NCBI GenBank assembly: GCA_947174495.1 | Contig: CAMWJC010000006.1 | Location: 1 to 64,000 of the forward strand | Length of the DNA: 64,000 bases | From: an uncultured Lachnospiraceae bacterium | Lineage (GTDB): Bacteria; Bacillota; Clostridia; Lachnospirales; Lachnospiraceae | Direction of reading: 5' to 3' | Part shown: positions 44,604 to 53,241 of the stretch, one piece after another | How positions within the stretch are numbered: position 1 is the first letter of the stretch | Layout: the number at the start of each line of letters is the position of its first letter | Position numbers and translations under genes: made by a program | The notes under the pieces: generated by a model | The model's database searches: none | Told to the model about the DNA's origin: nothing | What the model saw: only the letters and a program-made list of their open reading frames with translations

Positions 44604-46850
44604 TTGGAGACAGTCAGAGGATATGTGGATCATATTATTTTTCAAAATAAGGAAAATGGATATGCTGTGATTTCTTTTGATGTGGCAGGAGATGAGCTGG
44701 TCTGTGTAGGAACTTTCCAGTCAGTGGAAGCTGGTGAAATGCTGGAGCTTATAGGAGACTATGTGGAGCATCCGGTATATGGTCGTCAATTAAAAGTAGA
44801 AAGTATCCGTATTGGTACGCCGGACGATGCAATAGGTATGGAACGTTATCTGGGTTCCGGTGCGATTAAGGGAATCGGTGAAGCTCTTGCAGCAAGGATT
44901 GTAAAAAAATTTGGTGATGATACCTTTCGGGTGATTGAGGAGGAGCCGGAAAGGTTAGCAGAAATAAAGGGAATCAGTCTGCATAAGGCTCAGGAAATTG
45001 GTCAGCAGATGATCGAAAAAAGGGATATGAGGGAAGCTTTTGTATTCCTGCAGCAATATGGAATATCCAATACGCTTGCTATAAAAATCTTCAACCAATA
45101 TGGAATGGCTTTATACGGTATTATGAGAGAAAACCCATATCGTCTGGCAGAAGATATTGATGGTGTTGGATTTAAAATAGCGGATGAAATTGCGATAAAG
45201 ACAGGCATATGCGCCGATTCAGAGTATCGTGTCAGAAGTGGAATTCTCTATTCTCTGCTTCAGGCATCTGCAGAGGGGCATATTTATCTGCCGGAGAATA
45301 TACTTGAAGAAAGAGCCGGAGCAATGCTAGAGGTGGAGAAAGAGATAGTATCCTCGCAGCTTGGAAATTTGGCAATGGATAAAAAGATAGTCATGAAGCG
45401 AAAGGAAGAGGAGGTAAGGGTTTATGCTTCATCGTATTATTATGCAGAGCTTGCCTGTGCAAGGATGCTTCATGACCTGAACGTCAAAATGGAAGAGGAA
45501 TTTCTGCCCGCCCAGGAGGCTCGGCTGGAACAATTACTTCATGTTTTGGAACAGGAGCAGGGAATTGTGTTGGATGAGCTGCAAAAACAAGCAGTGCTTG
45601 AAAGTGTTAAATCAGGTCTGATGATTCTTTCGGGAGGGCCAGGAACAGGGAAAACAACAACAATCAATACGATCATCCGCTTTTTTGAAACGGAAGGGCT
45701 GGACATTCTTCTGGCAGCCCCTACAGGAAGAGCGGCAAAGCGTATGACGGAAGCTACAGGGTATGAAGCACGCACGATCCACAGACTCTTGGAGATAAAC
45801 GGTGCGTTGGAGGAAGGTCGCAGCGCACAATTTGAAAGAAATGAAGAAAACCCGTTGGAGACAGACGTTATTATTATTGATGAAATGTCTATGGTAGACA
45901 TTCATCTTTTCAAGTCGCTCCTTGCCGCAGTCAGCGTGGGAACCCGTCTGATCATGGTAGGAGATGTGGATCAGCTCCCTAGTGTGGGTCCGGGGCAGAT
46001 ATTGCATGATCTGATTGAGAGCAGAGCGTTTCCGGTTGTGATTTTGAAGACCATATTCCGCCAGGCGGGGGAAAGCGATATTGTGGTTAATGCGCATAAG
46101 ATTAATCAAGGTCTGGACATTGAGCTAAATAATAAGAGCCGTGATTTTTTCTTTTTGGAAAGAAAAGATGTGAATGTGATTTATAAGCACATGATACAGT
46201 TGATCCGTGAAAAGCTTCCGGCTTATGTAGAAGCAAGACCCTGGGATATTCAAGTGTTGACCCCCATGCGAAAAGGCAATCTTGGAGCAATAGCACTTAA
46301 CGGGATTTTGCAGCAATATCTTAATCCGCCGGATACTTCCAAAAGAGAGCATCTCGCAGGAGAAAGACTCTTTCGGGAAGGTGACAAAGTCATGCAGATT
46401 AAAAATAATTATCAGATTTCATGGGAGATTGTGAGTCGTTATGGTATTCCTATTGATAAGGGAATGGGAGTGTTTAACGGAGACATGGGAATCGTAAAGG
46501 AGATCCGGGAAACGGTTCGTCTTATGGTCGTTGAATTTGATGAAGGAAAGAGAGTAGAGTATTCGTTTCCTCAGTTGGATGAGCTGGAACTTGCATATGC
46601 AGTGACGATTCATAAATCCCAGGGAAGTGAATATCCGGCAGTGATCCTTCCACTTCTTTCGGGGCCTAAAATGCTTTTTAACAGAAATCTATTATATACG
46701 GCAGTGACCCGTGCCAGGAGGTGTGTTACGATTCTGGGCAGCAGTGATACAGTTCGGGAGATGATACATAATGAAAAGCAGCATAAACGATATAGCAGCT
46801 TGTGCGACCGGATTGTGGAATTAGAGGAAAGTGTAGGTGAAAACGATTAA
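44604..46850 (+). CDS. recD2: RecD2-type DNA helicase
   Basis: This 748-residue superfamily 1B helicase of the stand-alone RecD2/YrrC type has an N-terminal OB and helix-hairpin-helix region (GIGEALAARIVKKFG and related repeats). The ATPase has Walker A SGGPGTGKTTT, Walker B VIIIDEMSMVD and the late motif YAVTIHKSQGSEYP. It works in DNA repair and replication-fork maintenance without RecBC. The start is TTG with TGGAGG upstream. Its end overlaps the next gene by 14 bases. Confidence 0.95.
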   Translation: METVRGYVDHIIFQNKENGYAVISFDVAGDELVCVGTFQSVEAGEMLELIGDYVEHPVYGRQLKVESIRIGTPDDAIGMERYLGSGAIKGIGEALAARIVKKFGDDTFRVIEEEPERLAEIKGISLHKAQEIGQQMIEKRDMREAFVFLQQYGISNTLAIKIFNQYGMALYGIMRENPYRLAEDIDGVGFKIADEIAIKTGICADSEYRVRSGILYSLLQASAEGHIYLPENILEERAGAMLEVEKEIVSSQLGNLAMDKKIVMKRKEEEVRVYASSYYYAELACARMLHDLNVKMEEEFLPAQEARLEQLLHVLEQEQGIVLDELQKQAVLESVKSGLMILSGGPGTGKTTTINTIIRFFETEGLDILLAAPTGRAAKRMTEATGYEARTIHRLLEINGALEEGRSAQFERNEENPLETDVIIIDEMSMVDIHLFKSLLAAVSVGTRLIMVGDVDQLPSVGPGQILHDLIESRAFPVVILKTIFRQAGESDIVVNAHKINQGLDIELNNKSRDFFFLERKDVNVIYKHMIQLIREKLPAYVEARPWDIQVLTPMRKGNLGAIALNGILQQYLNPPDTSKREHLAGERLFREGDKVMQIKNNYQISWEIVSRYGIPIDKGMGVFNGDMGIVKEIRETVRLMVVEFDEGKRVEYSFPQLDELELAYAVTIHKSQGSEYPAVILPLLSGPKMLFNRNLLYTAVTRARRCVTILGSSDTVREMIHNEKQHKRYSSLCDRIVELEESVGEND

Positions 46851-47550
46851 AATTAATCCATTGGATTATCTTTTTCCATCCAGATGCGTAGTCTGTGACG
46901 AGGTGACAGACAGGCCTGGAGCAGGTCTTTGCGAAAGGTGCAGAGATAAGATTGTTTATATCAAAGATCCATATTGTCTGAAATGCGGTAAACAATTAAA
47001 GAAGGAAGAGAAGGAATATTGCAGTGACTGTGAAGGGATAAAACATTTTTTTGAATCCGGGATAGCTCTTTATGATTATGGAAGTATGGCCGATTCTGTT
47101 TATCGATTTAAATATGGAGGAAGAACAGAATATGCATCTTTTTACGGAAAGGATTTATATGAGAAGAAGGCATATTGGCTGAAAGCACTTAGACCGGATG
47201 CATTGGTGCCGGTTCCAATTCATTCTTCCAGGATGAGGAGAAGAGGATATAATCAAGCAGCGCTGATAGCCAGAGAACTGTCAAAGTATTCGGGGGTCCC
47301 GGTTAGGGAACATTTGATTAGAAGAAATTTGCGGACACAGCCTTTAAAGGATTTAAGTCATGCGGAAAGGCAAAATAATTTGAAAAGGGCTTTCAAAATC
47401 TGTCAAAATGATGTAAAATTAAATACGATTGTTATTATAGATGACATCTACACAACCGGAAGCACTATAGACTCTATGACAAAAGTTTTAAAAGATGCCG
47501 GTATAGGGAAGGTGTACTTTATAACATTAACTATTGGGAGAGGTATATAA
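46837..47550 (+). CDS. comFC: ComF family phosphoribosyltransferase-like protein
   Basis: This 237-residue protein has an N-terminal zinc-ribbon (CVVCDEVTD, then CERC, CLKCGKQ and CSDC) and a C-terminal phosphoribosyltransferase fold with VVIIDDIYTTGST. ComFC takes part in DNA uptake and processing in competent bacteria; many non-competent species also keep it. The GTG start lies within the end of recD2. The order comFC-yvyF matches the Bacillus comF-flg region. Confidence 0.92.
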   Translation: MKTIKINPLDYLFPSRCVVCDEVTDRPGAGLCERCRDKIVYIKDPYCLKCGKQLKKEEKEYCSDCEGIKHFFESGIALYDYGSMADSVYRFKYGGRTEYASFYGKDLYEKKAYWLKALRPDALVPVPIHSSRMRRRGYNQAALIARELSKYSGVPVREHLIRRNLRTQPLKDLSHAERQNNLKRAFKICQNDVKLNTIVIIDDIYTTGSTIDSMTKVLKDAGIGKVYFITLTIGRGI

Positions 47551-47567
47551 ATACAGGAGGTATTCAT

Positions 47568-47999
47568 ATGAATGTACGTAATTGTAAGAAATGTGGGAGA
47601 ATATTCAATTATATAGGTGGTCCGATCACGTGCCAAAAGTGCCGGGAGGAGTTGGAGGAAAAATTCCAAGAGGTCCGGAAGTATGTGCGGGATAATCCGG
47701 GAGTGGACATAGCGGAGGTTTCAGAGGAATGTGATGTGGAGCCCAAGCAGATCCGCCGATGGATTCAGGAAGAAAGACTGGAATTGTCAGAGAATTCTCC
47801 GATTAAGATACCTTGTGAAGGCTGTGGAGCATTGATCCGCTCAGGGCGTTTTTGCGAAAAGTGCAAAGCACAGGTGACGAAGGATTTCAAGGGTATTGTT
47901 AATCAGAATAAACCGCAGGAGCCGACATCAGGAGAGAGTGTAAGCAGACGCGGCAGCGACAGAATGCATTTCCTGCATGGAAATCCCAATGAGCAGTAA
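47568..47999 (+). CDS. yvyF: YvyF-type flagellar operon protein
   Basis: This 143-residue protein has two short zinc-ribbon pairs (CKKCGRIF/CQKC and CEGCGALI/CEKC) around a helix-turn-helix-like centre (DIAEVSEECDVEPKQIRRWI). It matches the YvyF/TIGR03826 family next to comFC and flgM in Bacillus. No flgM follows here. It is probably a regulator or assembly factor in motility. Strong GGAGG before the ATG. Confidence 0.85.
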   Translation: MNVRNCKKCGRIFNYIGGPITCQKCREELEEKFQEVRKYVRDNPGVDIAEVSEECDVEPKQIRRWIQEERLELSENSPIKIPCEGCGALIRSGRFCEKCKAQVTKDFKGIVNQNKPQEPTSGESVSRRGSDRMHFLHGNPNEQ

Positions 48000-48017
48000 C
48001 GGTCGAAAGGCAGAGGT

Positions 48018-48404
48018 ATGATAAACGAAGAGAAAGTCATTCTTATGACCAGAATGGCATCCTATGAGGAACATGAGGGCAAAAAGGATATTTCCATAAT
48101 TCACTATTTCAGGGGCGATTATATTGGTTTTCAGGTCTTAAAGTCAGTGATTGCCGCCACAATCTCATTCCTTGCACTTTTTGCGGTGTATTTATTTTAC
48201 AATTTTGAAGAATTGATGCAGGATATCTACAGCATGGATCTTCTGGCGTTCGGCAAAAATGTAATTATTTTGTATCTGTGTACGATAGGCGCATACGCAG
48301 TGATTTCGTATGTGATGTTTGCGAGCAGATACAGCAAAGCAAGGAAGAGTCTGAAGCATTATTATGACAATTTGAAGAAGCTTTCAGGCATGTATGAGAA
48401 ATAA
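48018..48404 (+). CDS. Small membrane protein of unknown function, cdaA-linked
   Basis: This 128-residue protein has a hydrophilic N terminus and two transmembrane helices (about 40-62 and 85-105), then a basic C-terminal tail (KARKSLKHYYDNLKKL). I do not recognise the family. GAAAGG lies eight bases before the start. It lies between yvyF and another membrane protein in front of cdaA, so a role near c-di-AMP signalling or the envelope is only suggested by position. Confidence 0.7.
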   Translation: MINEEKVILMTRMASYEEHEGKKDISIIHYFRGDYIGFQVLKSVIAATISFLALFAVYLFYNFEELMQDIYSMDLLAFGKNVIILYLCTIGAYAVISYVMFASRYSKARKSLKHYYDNLKKLSGMYEK

Positions 48405-48417
48405 CGAGGATGACCAT

Positions 48418-49377
48418 ATGACAACATTATTGGTTGCAAAGCAATACATTAAAAATTTTATAAACAAATATGAGGTTTATTTAAAACCTTTGTTGAAGTT
48501 GATTCTGGCGCTGGTATCTTTGATGATGATCAATAGCAAGATAGGCTATATGCATAGGCTGGATAATATTTCCATAGTGCTGATTGTTGCGTTGATGTGT
48601 TCATTTATGCCGATGAATTTTATAGTATTTGTGTCAGCGGTATTTATTATGATGCATTTTTACGCACTGTCACTTGAGTGTGCGGCAGTTACACTAGTTT
48701 TATTTATAGTGATGTTTCTGCTCTATTTCAGATTTTCACCCAAGGATACGTTAGTAGTGGTGCTTCTGCCCATATGCTTCGTGCTTAAGATTCCATATGT
48801 GATACCTCTTGCAATGGGACTTCTTGGGACTCCTGCATCGGTTGTTTCTGTGGGGTGCGGAGTTGTTGTCAGCTATCTGATTGGTTATGTGGCAGACAGT
48901 ACGACAGTACTGTCCGGCATGGAAGCGGAAGATATAACAACCAGATTCCGGTTTGTGATTGATGGACTGTTGGATAATAAGGAAATGGTGCTTACAATAG
49001 CAGCGTTTGCTGTTACGATCATTGTTGTTTATATGATCAGGAGGTTATCCATTGATCATGCATGGACAATTGCAATGATAGCGGGAGCAATTGTCAATGT
49101 AATGATTCTTTTAGTGGGAGATTTAATGTTTGACACGAATGTGTCAATCGTGGGAATTTTTGTTGGAACCATTTTTTCTGTGCTGATTGTTAAAATTTTG
49201 GAATTTTTTGTATTTCATCTGAATTACAGCAGGGTGGAAAAGGTTCAGTTTGAAGATGATGAATATTATTATTATGTAAAGGCTGTGCCGAAGATTACAG
49301 TGGCAGCGCCGGCAAAAACTGTGAAGAGAATCAATACCCCCAGAAAAAGAAGCAGTTCGGGGCAGTCAAGGAGATAG
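48418..49377 (+). CDS. Polytopic membrane protein of unknown function, upstream of cdaA
   Basis: This 319-residue protein has about eight to nine transmembrane helices and a positively charged C-terminal tail (KRINTPRKRSSSGQSRR). The start at 48418 (MTTLLVAKQYI) follows GAGGATGA. I do not recognise a characterised family. It directly precedes cdaA (42-base gap), and together with the preceding small protein it forms a conserved-looking addition to the cdaA-cdaR-glmM module. Confidence 0.75.
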   Translation: MTTLLVAKQYIKNFINKYEVYLKPLLKLILALVSLMMINSKIGYMHRLDNISIVLIVALMCSFMPMNFIVFVSAVFIMMHFYALSLECAAVTLVLFIVMFLLYFRFSPKDTLVVVLLPICFVLKIPYVIPLAMGLLGTPASVVSVGCGVVVSYLIGYVADSTTVLSGMEAEDITTRFRFVIDGLLDNKEMVLTIAAFAVTIIVVYMIRRLSIDHAWTIAMIAGAIVNVMILLVGDLMFDTNVSIVGIFVGTIFSVLIVKILEFFVFHLNYSRVEKVQFEDDEYYYYVKAVPKITVAAPAKTVKRINTPRKRSSSGQSRR

Positions 49378-49419
49378 GGAGAAATAAGAATTAATAATTT
49401 GGTGACGGGGAATAGTTGA

Positions 49420-50289
49420 ATGTTACAAAATTTTGAAATTGTAGAAACATACCTGTCGAGAGTTTCAGGTATCAGATGGACAGATATTGCAGAGCTTGTT
49501 ATTCTCTCTTTTTTGCTTTATCAAATATTGGTCTGGATCAAAAATACAAGAGCATGGTCACTTTTAAAGGGAATTCTTGTTATAGCGATTTTTATTCTTG
49601 TGGCAGCATATTTTGAAATGAATACCATTCTCTGGATTGTGCAAAATATGTTTGGAGTGGCTGTGACGGCTGTGGTGGTTATATTACAGCCGGAGTTACG
49701 TAAGGCAATTGAAGAAATAGGAAGAAAAAATATTATAACTTCTATTATGCCGTTTGAGTTGGGAAAGAATCCGGCAGAGGGCAGATTTTCAGATAAGACG
49801 ATTAATGAGATAGTAAAGGCGTGTGTAGAGATGGGCAAGGTGAAAACCGGTGCCCTTATTGTTGTACAACAGAATCAACCGTTGGATGAGTATGAGAGAA
49901 CGGGAATTGATGTAGATGGCATTGTGACAAGTCAGCTTCTTATCAATATTTTTGAGCATAATACGCCGCTCCATGATGGTGCTGTGATCATTAGAGGAAA
50001 TAGGGTTGTATCTGCAACCTGCTACCTTCCACTTTCTGATAATATGGCACTCAGCAAGGATTTAGGAACCAGGCATAGGGCTGGTGTTGGAATTTCGGAA
50101 GCCACGGACTCTCTTACTGTGATCGTTTCGGAGGAGACAGGTAAGATTAGTGTGGCATACGGCGGAAATCTGGAACGGAGTTTAAGCGGAGAAAAATTAA
50201 AGGAAAAATTGAAAATAATACAGAATAAACCGGAAGAGGAGAGCCGGAAGAGGATTCTGTGGAAGGGAAGGTCAAAAGGTGAAAAATAG
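49420..50289 (+). CDS. cdaA: Membrane-bound diadenylate cyclase
   Basis: CdaA makes cyclic di-AMP from two ATP. The 289-residue protein has three N-terminal helices (about 20-95). The DAC domain has the two catalytic motifs DGAVII and RHRAGVGISE. The following cdaR and glmM encode its known regulators in Firmicutes. The gene order cdaA-cdaR-glmM is intact and links c-di-AMP to wall synthesis and potassium or osmotic balance. Confidence 0.96.
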   Translation: MLQNFEIVETYLSRVSGIRWTDIAELVILSFLLYQILVWIKNTRAWSLLKGILVIAIFILVAAYFEMNTILWIVQNMFGVAVTAVVVILQPELRKAIEEIGRKNIITSIMPFELGKNPAEGRFSDKTINEIVKACVEMGKVKTGALIVVQQNQPLDEYERTGIDVDGIVTSQLLINIFEHNTPLHDGAVIIRGNRVVSATCYLPLSDNMALSKDLGTRHRAGVGISEATDSLTVIVSEETGKISVAYGGNLERSLSGEKLKEKLKIIQNKPEEESRKRILWKGRSKGEK

Positions 50290-51559
50290 ACTGACACGCA
50301 ATGTTGGCCTTAAACTGGCATCGGTCTTGTTGGCTGTAATTCTTTGGCTGGTAGTCAACACAGTAAACAATCCTACAGTTCCTCAATCCTATTACAATAT
50401 TCCTGTTACATTACTGAATACAGAATTAATTACGGAGTCAGGTCAGGTATATGAAGTGCTTGACGGAACGGATATGATTAGCAGGGTAGTAGTAAGAGCA
50501 CCCCGATCAATAATCAGTGAATTAAAGGATGAGAATATTATAGCAACTGCGGATGTGAGAGACATAAGCAGTCTCGATACCATAGCAATAAAGTTGACCA
50601 CAGACAGGTCAAACAGAGATATCAGCAGTATTACAGGAAGTATTGATACGGTTAAGTTGAAGATTGAGAATGAAAAGGTGAAGTCTCTGGCACTGAAAAC
50701 ATCTACATCCGGGGAGGTAGCGGATGGATATTTGATCGGAGAAGTTACAACGGAGCAGAATCTTGTTCGGCTTACTGGCCCGGAATCAGTTGTTGACCAG
50801 GTGACGAAAGCCGTGGTTGATGTGAACGTGGATGGAATGACCGGCGATATTGTTACCAATGCAGAGATTAAGTTGTATGATGCGGAAGATCAGATTGTAA
50901 GCGATGAGAGGATTACGCAGAATATCCGTTTAGTAGGCGTAAAGGTAAGTATCTGGCAGACGCTATCTGTTCCTGTAAATTATAGCATTACCGGAACGCC
51001 AGCACAGGGATATCATGCCACAGGAGAAATTGTGGGAAGCGGTGAAAATGTCGTTATTGGCGGAAAGGCAAGTGCTCTCAGAAACATTTCCGCAATTGAT
51101 GTGCCAGCAGAGGCACTGGATATTAGTGGATTGACAGAGAGCTTAGAGAAGGAGATTGATCTGCGACAGTATTTGCCGGATAATGTGTTCCTGGTTAATT
51201 CGGCTGAGGCAATACGCAAGGTTACGGTTCCGATTGAAGTTGAAATCTCTAAGAGGCTGGAGATCCGGGGAGAAAGAGTCCAGATGACCAATGTTCCCGA
51301 AGGATGCATTGCGAGTATTTCAGAACTGGATGAAAGTTTTATAATAGAAGTGATCGGTCTTTCAAGGGATGTTGGAACTTTGCAAGCACAAAATATTACA
51401 GGTACGGTAGATGTTGCAAAATGGATGCGCGAAACCAATATGGAGGAGCCGCAACCCGGTTTCTACACGGTAGAGGTAGATTTTGGTTTGCCGGAGGATG
51501 TAAGATTACGCGAGGCAGTTACCGTAACACTTCACATATCAGAGCCTGAAGAGCAGTAG
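50279..51559 (+). CDS. cdaR: CdaA regulatory protein CdaR (YbbR-like)
   Basis: This 426-residue protein has one N-terminal transmembrane helix (ASVLLAVILWLVVNTV) and several YbbR domains outside the membrane (repeating beta-strand units through to the C terminus). The GTG start overlaps the end of cdaA by 11 bases, so production is coupled. CdaR modulates CdaA activity in Bacillus and Listeria. Confidence 0.93.
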   Translation: MKNRLTRNVGLKLASVLLAVILWLVVNTVNNPTVPQSYYNIPVTLLNTELITESGQVYEVLDGTDMISRVVVRAPRSIISELKDENIIATADVRDISSLDTIAIKLTTDRSNRDISSITGSIDTVKLKIENEKVKSLALKTSTSGEVADGYLIGEVTTEQNLVRLTGPESVVDQVTKAVVDVNVDGMTGDIVTNAEIKLYDAEDQIVSDERITQNIRLVGVKVSIWQTLSVPVNYSITGTPAQGYHATGEIVGSGENVVIGGKASALRNISAIDVPAEALDISGLTESLEKEIDLRQYLPDNVFLVNSAEAIRKVTVPIEVEISKRLEIRGERVQMTNVPEGCIASISELDESFIIEVIGLSRDVGTLQAQNITGTVDVAKWMRETNMEEPQPGFYTVEVDFGLPEDVRLREAVTVTLHISEPEEQ

Positions 51560-51580
51560 TCGAAAGGAGTAAAAGAAAGA

Positions 51581-52930
51581 ATGAGTAGATTATTCGGAAC
51601 AGATGGTGTAAGAGGTGTGGCAAATGATGAATTGACCCCTCTCTTGGCAATGCAGCTCGGGCAAGCAGGCGCTTTTGTACTTACAAAAGAAAATATGCAT
51701 AAGCCGACAATCATGGTAGGCTGTGACACCAGAATTTCAGGGGATATGTTGGCTAATGCTCTTATGGCAGGTATCTGTTCGGTAGGCGCAAATGCAGTTT
51801 ATGTAGGTGTTATTCCGACACCTGCAGTAGCTTATCTGACAAGGAAATACAAAGTAGATGCCGGAGTTGTTATTTCGGCTTCACATAATCCGGTAGAGTT
51901 TAATGGAATCAAGTTTTTTGACGGTAATGGTTATAAACTTCCTGATGCATTGGAAGATGAAATTGAAGCAATTATTAAGAGTGATATGAACGGGATTAAG
52001 TTCCCTATTGGGTCAAATGTTGGAAAAATAAAATATCGGACAGATTCCAGAGAGGAGTATATCAATCATTCCATTCAATCGGTAAATGTGGATTTGACGG
52101 GGCTTAAGATTGTTGTGGATTGTGCAGAAGGAGCATCGTACTATACTTCAGTGGAAGCGCTTAGAGAGCTGGGCGGAAATATTGTGGCGATCCACAATAT
52201 GCCTGATGGAACCAATATTAATGCAAACTGTGGTTCTACTCATATGCAAGAGCTTCAGGCAAGAGTCGTTTTCGAAAAGGCAGATATCGGTCTTGCCTTT
52301 GACGGCGACGCAGATCGTCTGCTGGCTGTGGATGAGATGGGGAATATTGTTGATGGAGACCAGATTATGGCCATTGTGGGTAACCACATGAAAGAGAATG
52401 GTGAATTGGTAAATGATACAATCGTTGCAACCGTTATGAGTAACCTGGGATTTTTCTTGATGGCTGAAAAGAACGGAATCCATATGGAGCAGACAAAAGT
52501 AGGCGACAGGTATGTTCTTGAGCGAATGAAGGAGATTGGAGCGAGTCTGGGAGGAGAACAATCTGGACATATAATCTTTTTAAATGAGAACACTACCGGT
52601 GACGGACTTCTCAGTGCATTACATCTTTTAAAGGTTATGGTTGAGACAGGAGAAAAGCTTTCGGAGCTTGCCTCGATTATGGAAGTACTTCCTCAAGCAT
52701 TGGTAAATGCTAAAGTGCCGAATCACAAGAAAGAAAGATATATGGAATATCCAGAGATTGCCGATGCAATTCAAAAGCTTACAGATAAGTTTGCAGGAGA
52801 GGGAAGAGTTCTGATTCGGCCTTCAGGAACTGAACCGCTTGTGCGTGTCATGATCGAGGGCAAAGATCAGAAGATGATTGAGGAGGAAGCAAAGAGACTG
52901 GCAGAGTTAATTCAGAACATTATGCTCTAA
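51581..52930 (+). CDS. glmM: Phosphoglucosamine mutase
   Basis: GlmM converts glucosamine-6-phosphate to glucosamine-1-phosphate for cell-wall precursor synthesis. The 449-residue protein has the start MSRLFGTDGVRGVAN, active serine loop ISASHNPVEFNG, metal loop DGDADR, and the C-terminal RPSGTEPLVRVMIEG phosphate-binding loop. GlmM also interacts with CdaA. It ends the cda operon. Confidence 0.97.
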   Translation: MSRLFGTDGVRGVANDELTPLLAMQLGQAGAFVLTKENMHKPTIMVGCDTRISGDMLANALMAGICSVGANAVYVGVIPTPAVAYLTRKYKVDAGVVISASHNPVEFNGIKFFDGNGYKLPDALEDEIEAIIKSDMNGIKFPIGSNVGKIKYRTDSREEYINHSIQSVNVDLTGLKIVVDCAEGASYYTSVEALRELGGNIVAIHNMPDGTNINANCGSTHMQELQARVVFEKADIGLAFDGDADRLLAVDEMGNIVDGDQIMAIVGNHMKENGELVNDTIVATVMSNLGFFLMAEKNGIHMEQTKVGDRYVLERMKEIGASLGGEQSGHIIFLNENTTGDGLLSALHLLKVMVETGEKLSELASIMEVLPQALVNAKVPNHKKERYMEYPEIADAIQKLTDKFAGEGRVLIRPSGTEPLVRVMIEGKDQKMIEEEAKRLAELIQNIML

Positions 52931-52956
52931 TAGACAAAGTGATTGGAGGGAAAGGT

Positions 52957-53220
52957 ATGGTAAGGCAGAAGGTGGTTATTAAAAACCCCACAGGTCTGCA
53001 TCTCAGACCAGCAGGGATTTTATGTAAGGAGGCAATGCAGTTCAAATCATTGATTACATTTACATTCAGAGAAAATACAGCAAATGCAAAGAGTGTACTT
53101 AGCGTATTAGGTGCCTGCGTAAAATGCGGTGATGAGATTGAATTTATCTGTGATGGTGAAGATGAAGAACAGGCATTGGAGGCTCTTGTAAAAGCGATTG
53201 AAAACGGATTAGGTGAATAA
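52957..53220 (+). CDS. HPr-type phosphocarrier protein
   Basis: This 87-residue protein has the HPr active-site loop TGLHLRPAGI with the His that accepts phosphate from enzyme I. The Ser46 segment is altered to NAKSVLSVLGA, still with the serine. It carries phosphate in the PTS and can signal carbon status when Ser-phosphorylated. GGAGGGAAAGG precedes the ATG. The open frame has an in-frame GTG six codons earlier. A second, His-less copy is at 15635-15865. Confidence 0.88.
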   Translation: MVRQKVVIKNPTGLHLRPAGILCKEAMQFKSLITFTFRENTANAKSVLSVLGACVKCGDEIEFICDGEDEEQALEALVKAIENGLGE

Positions 53221-53241
53221 TCAGAAAGGCATGGATACAAA

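Noticed and set aside
53221-53241. T-box or leader peptide before leuA
   Set aside because: The gap is only 21 bases; a five-codon frame overlaps the leuA start but has no leucine codons.
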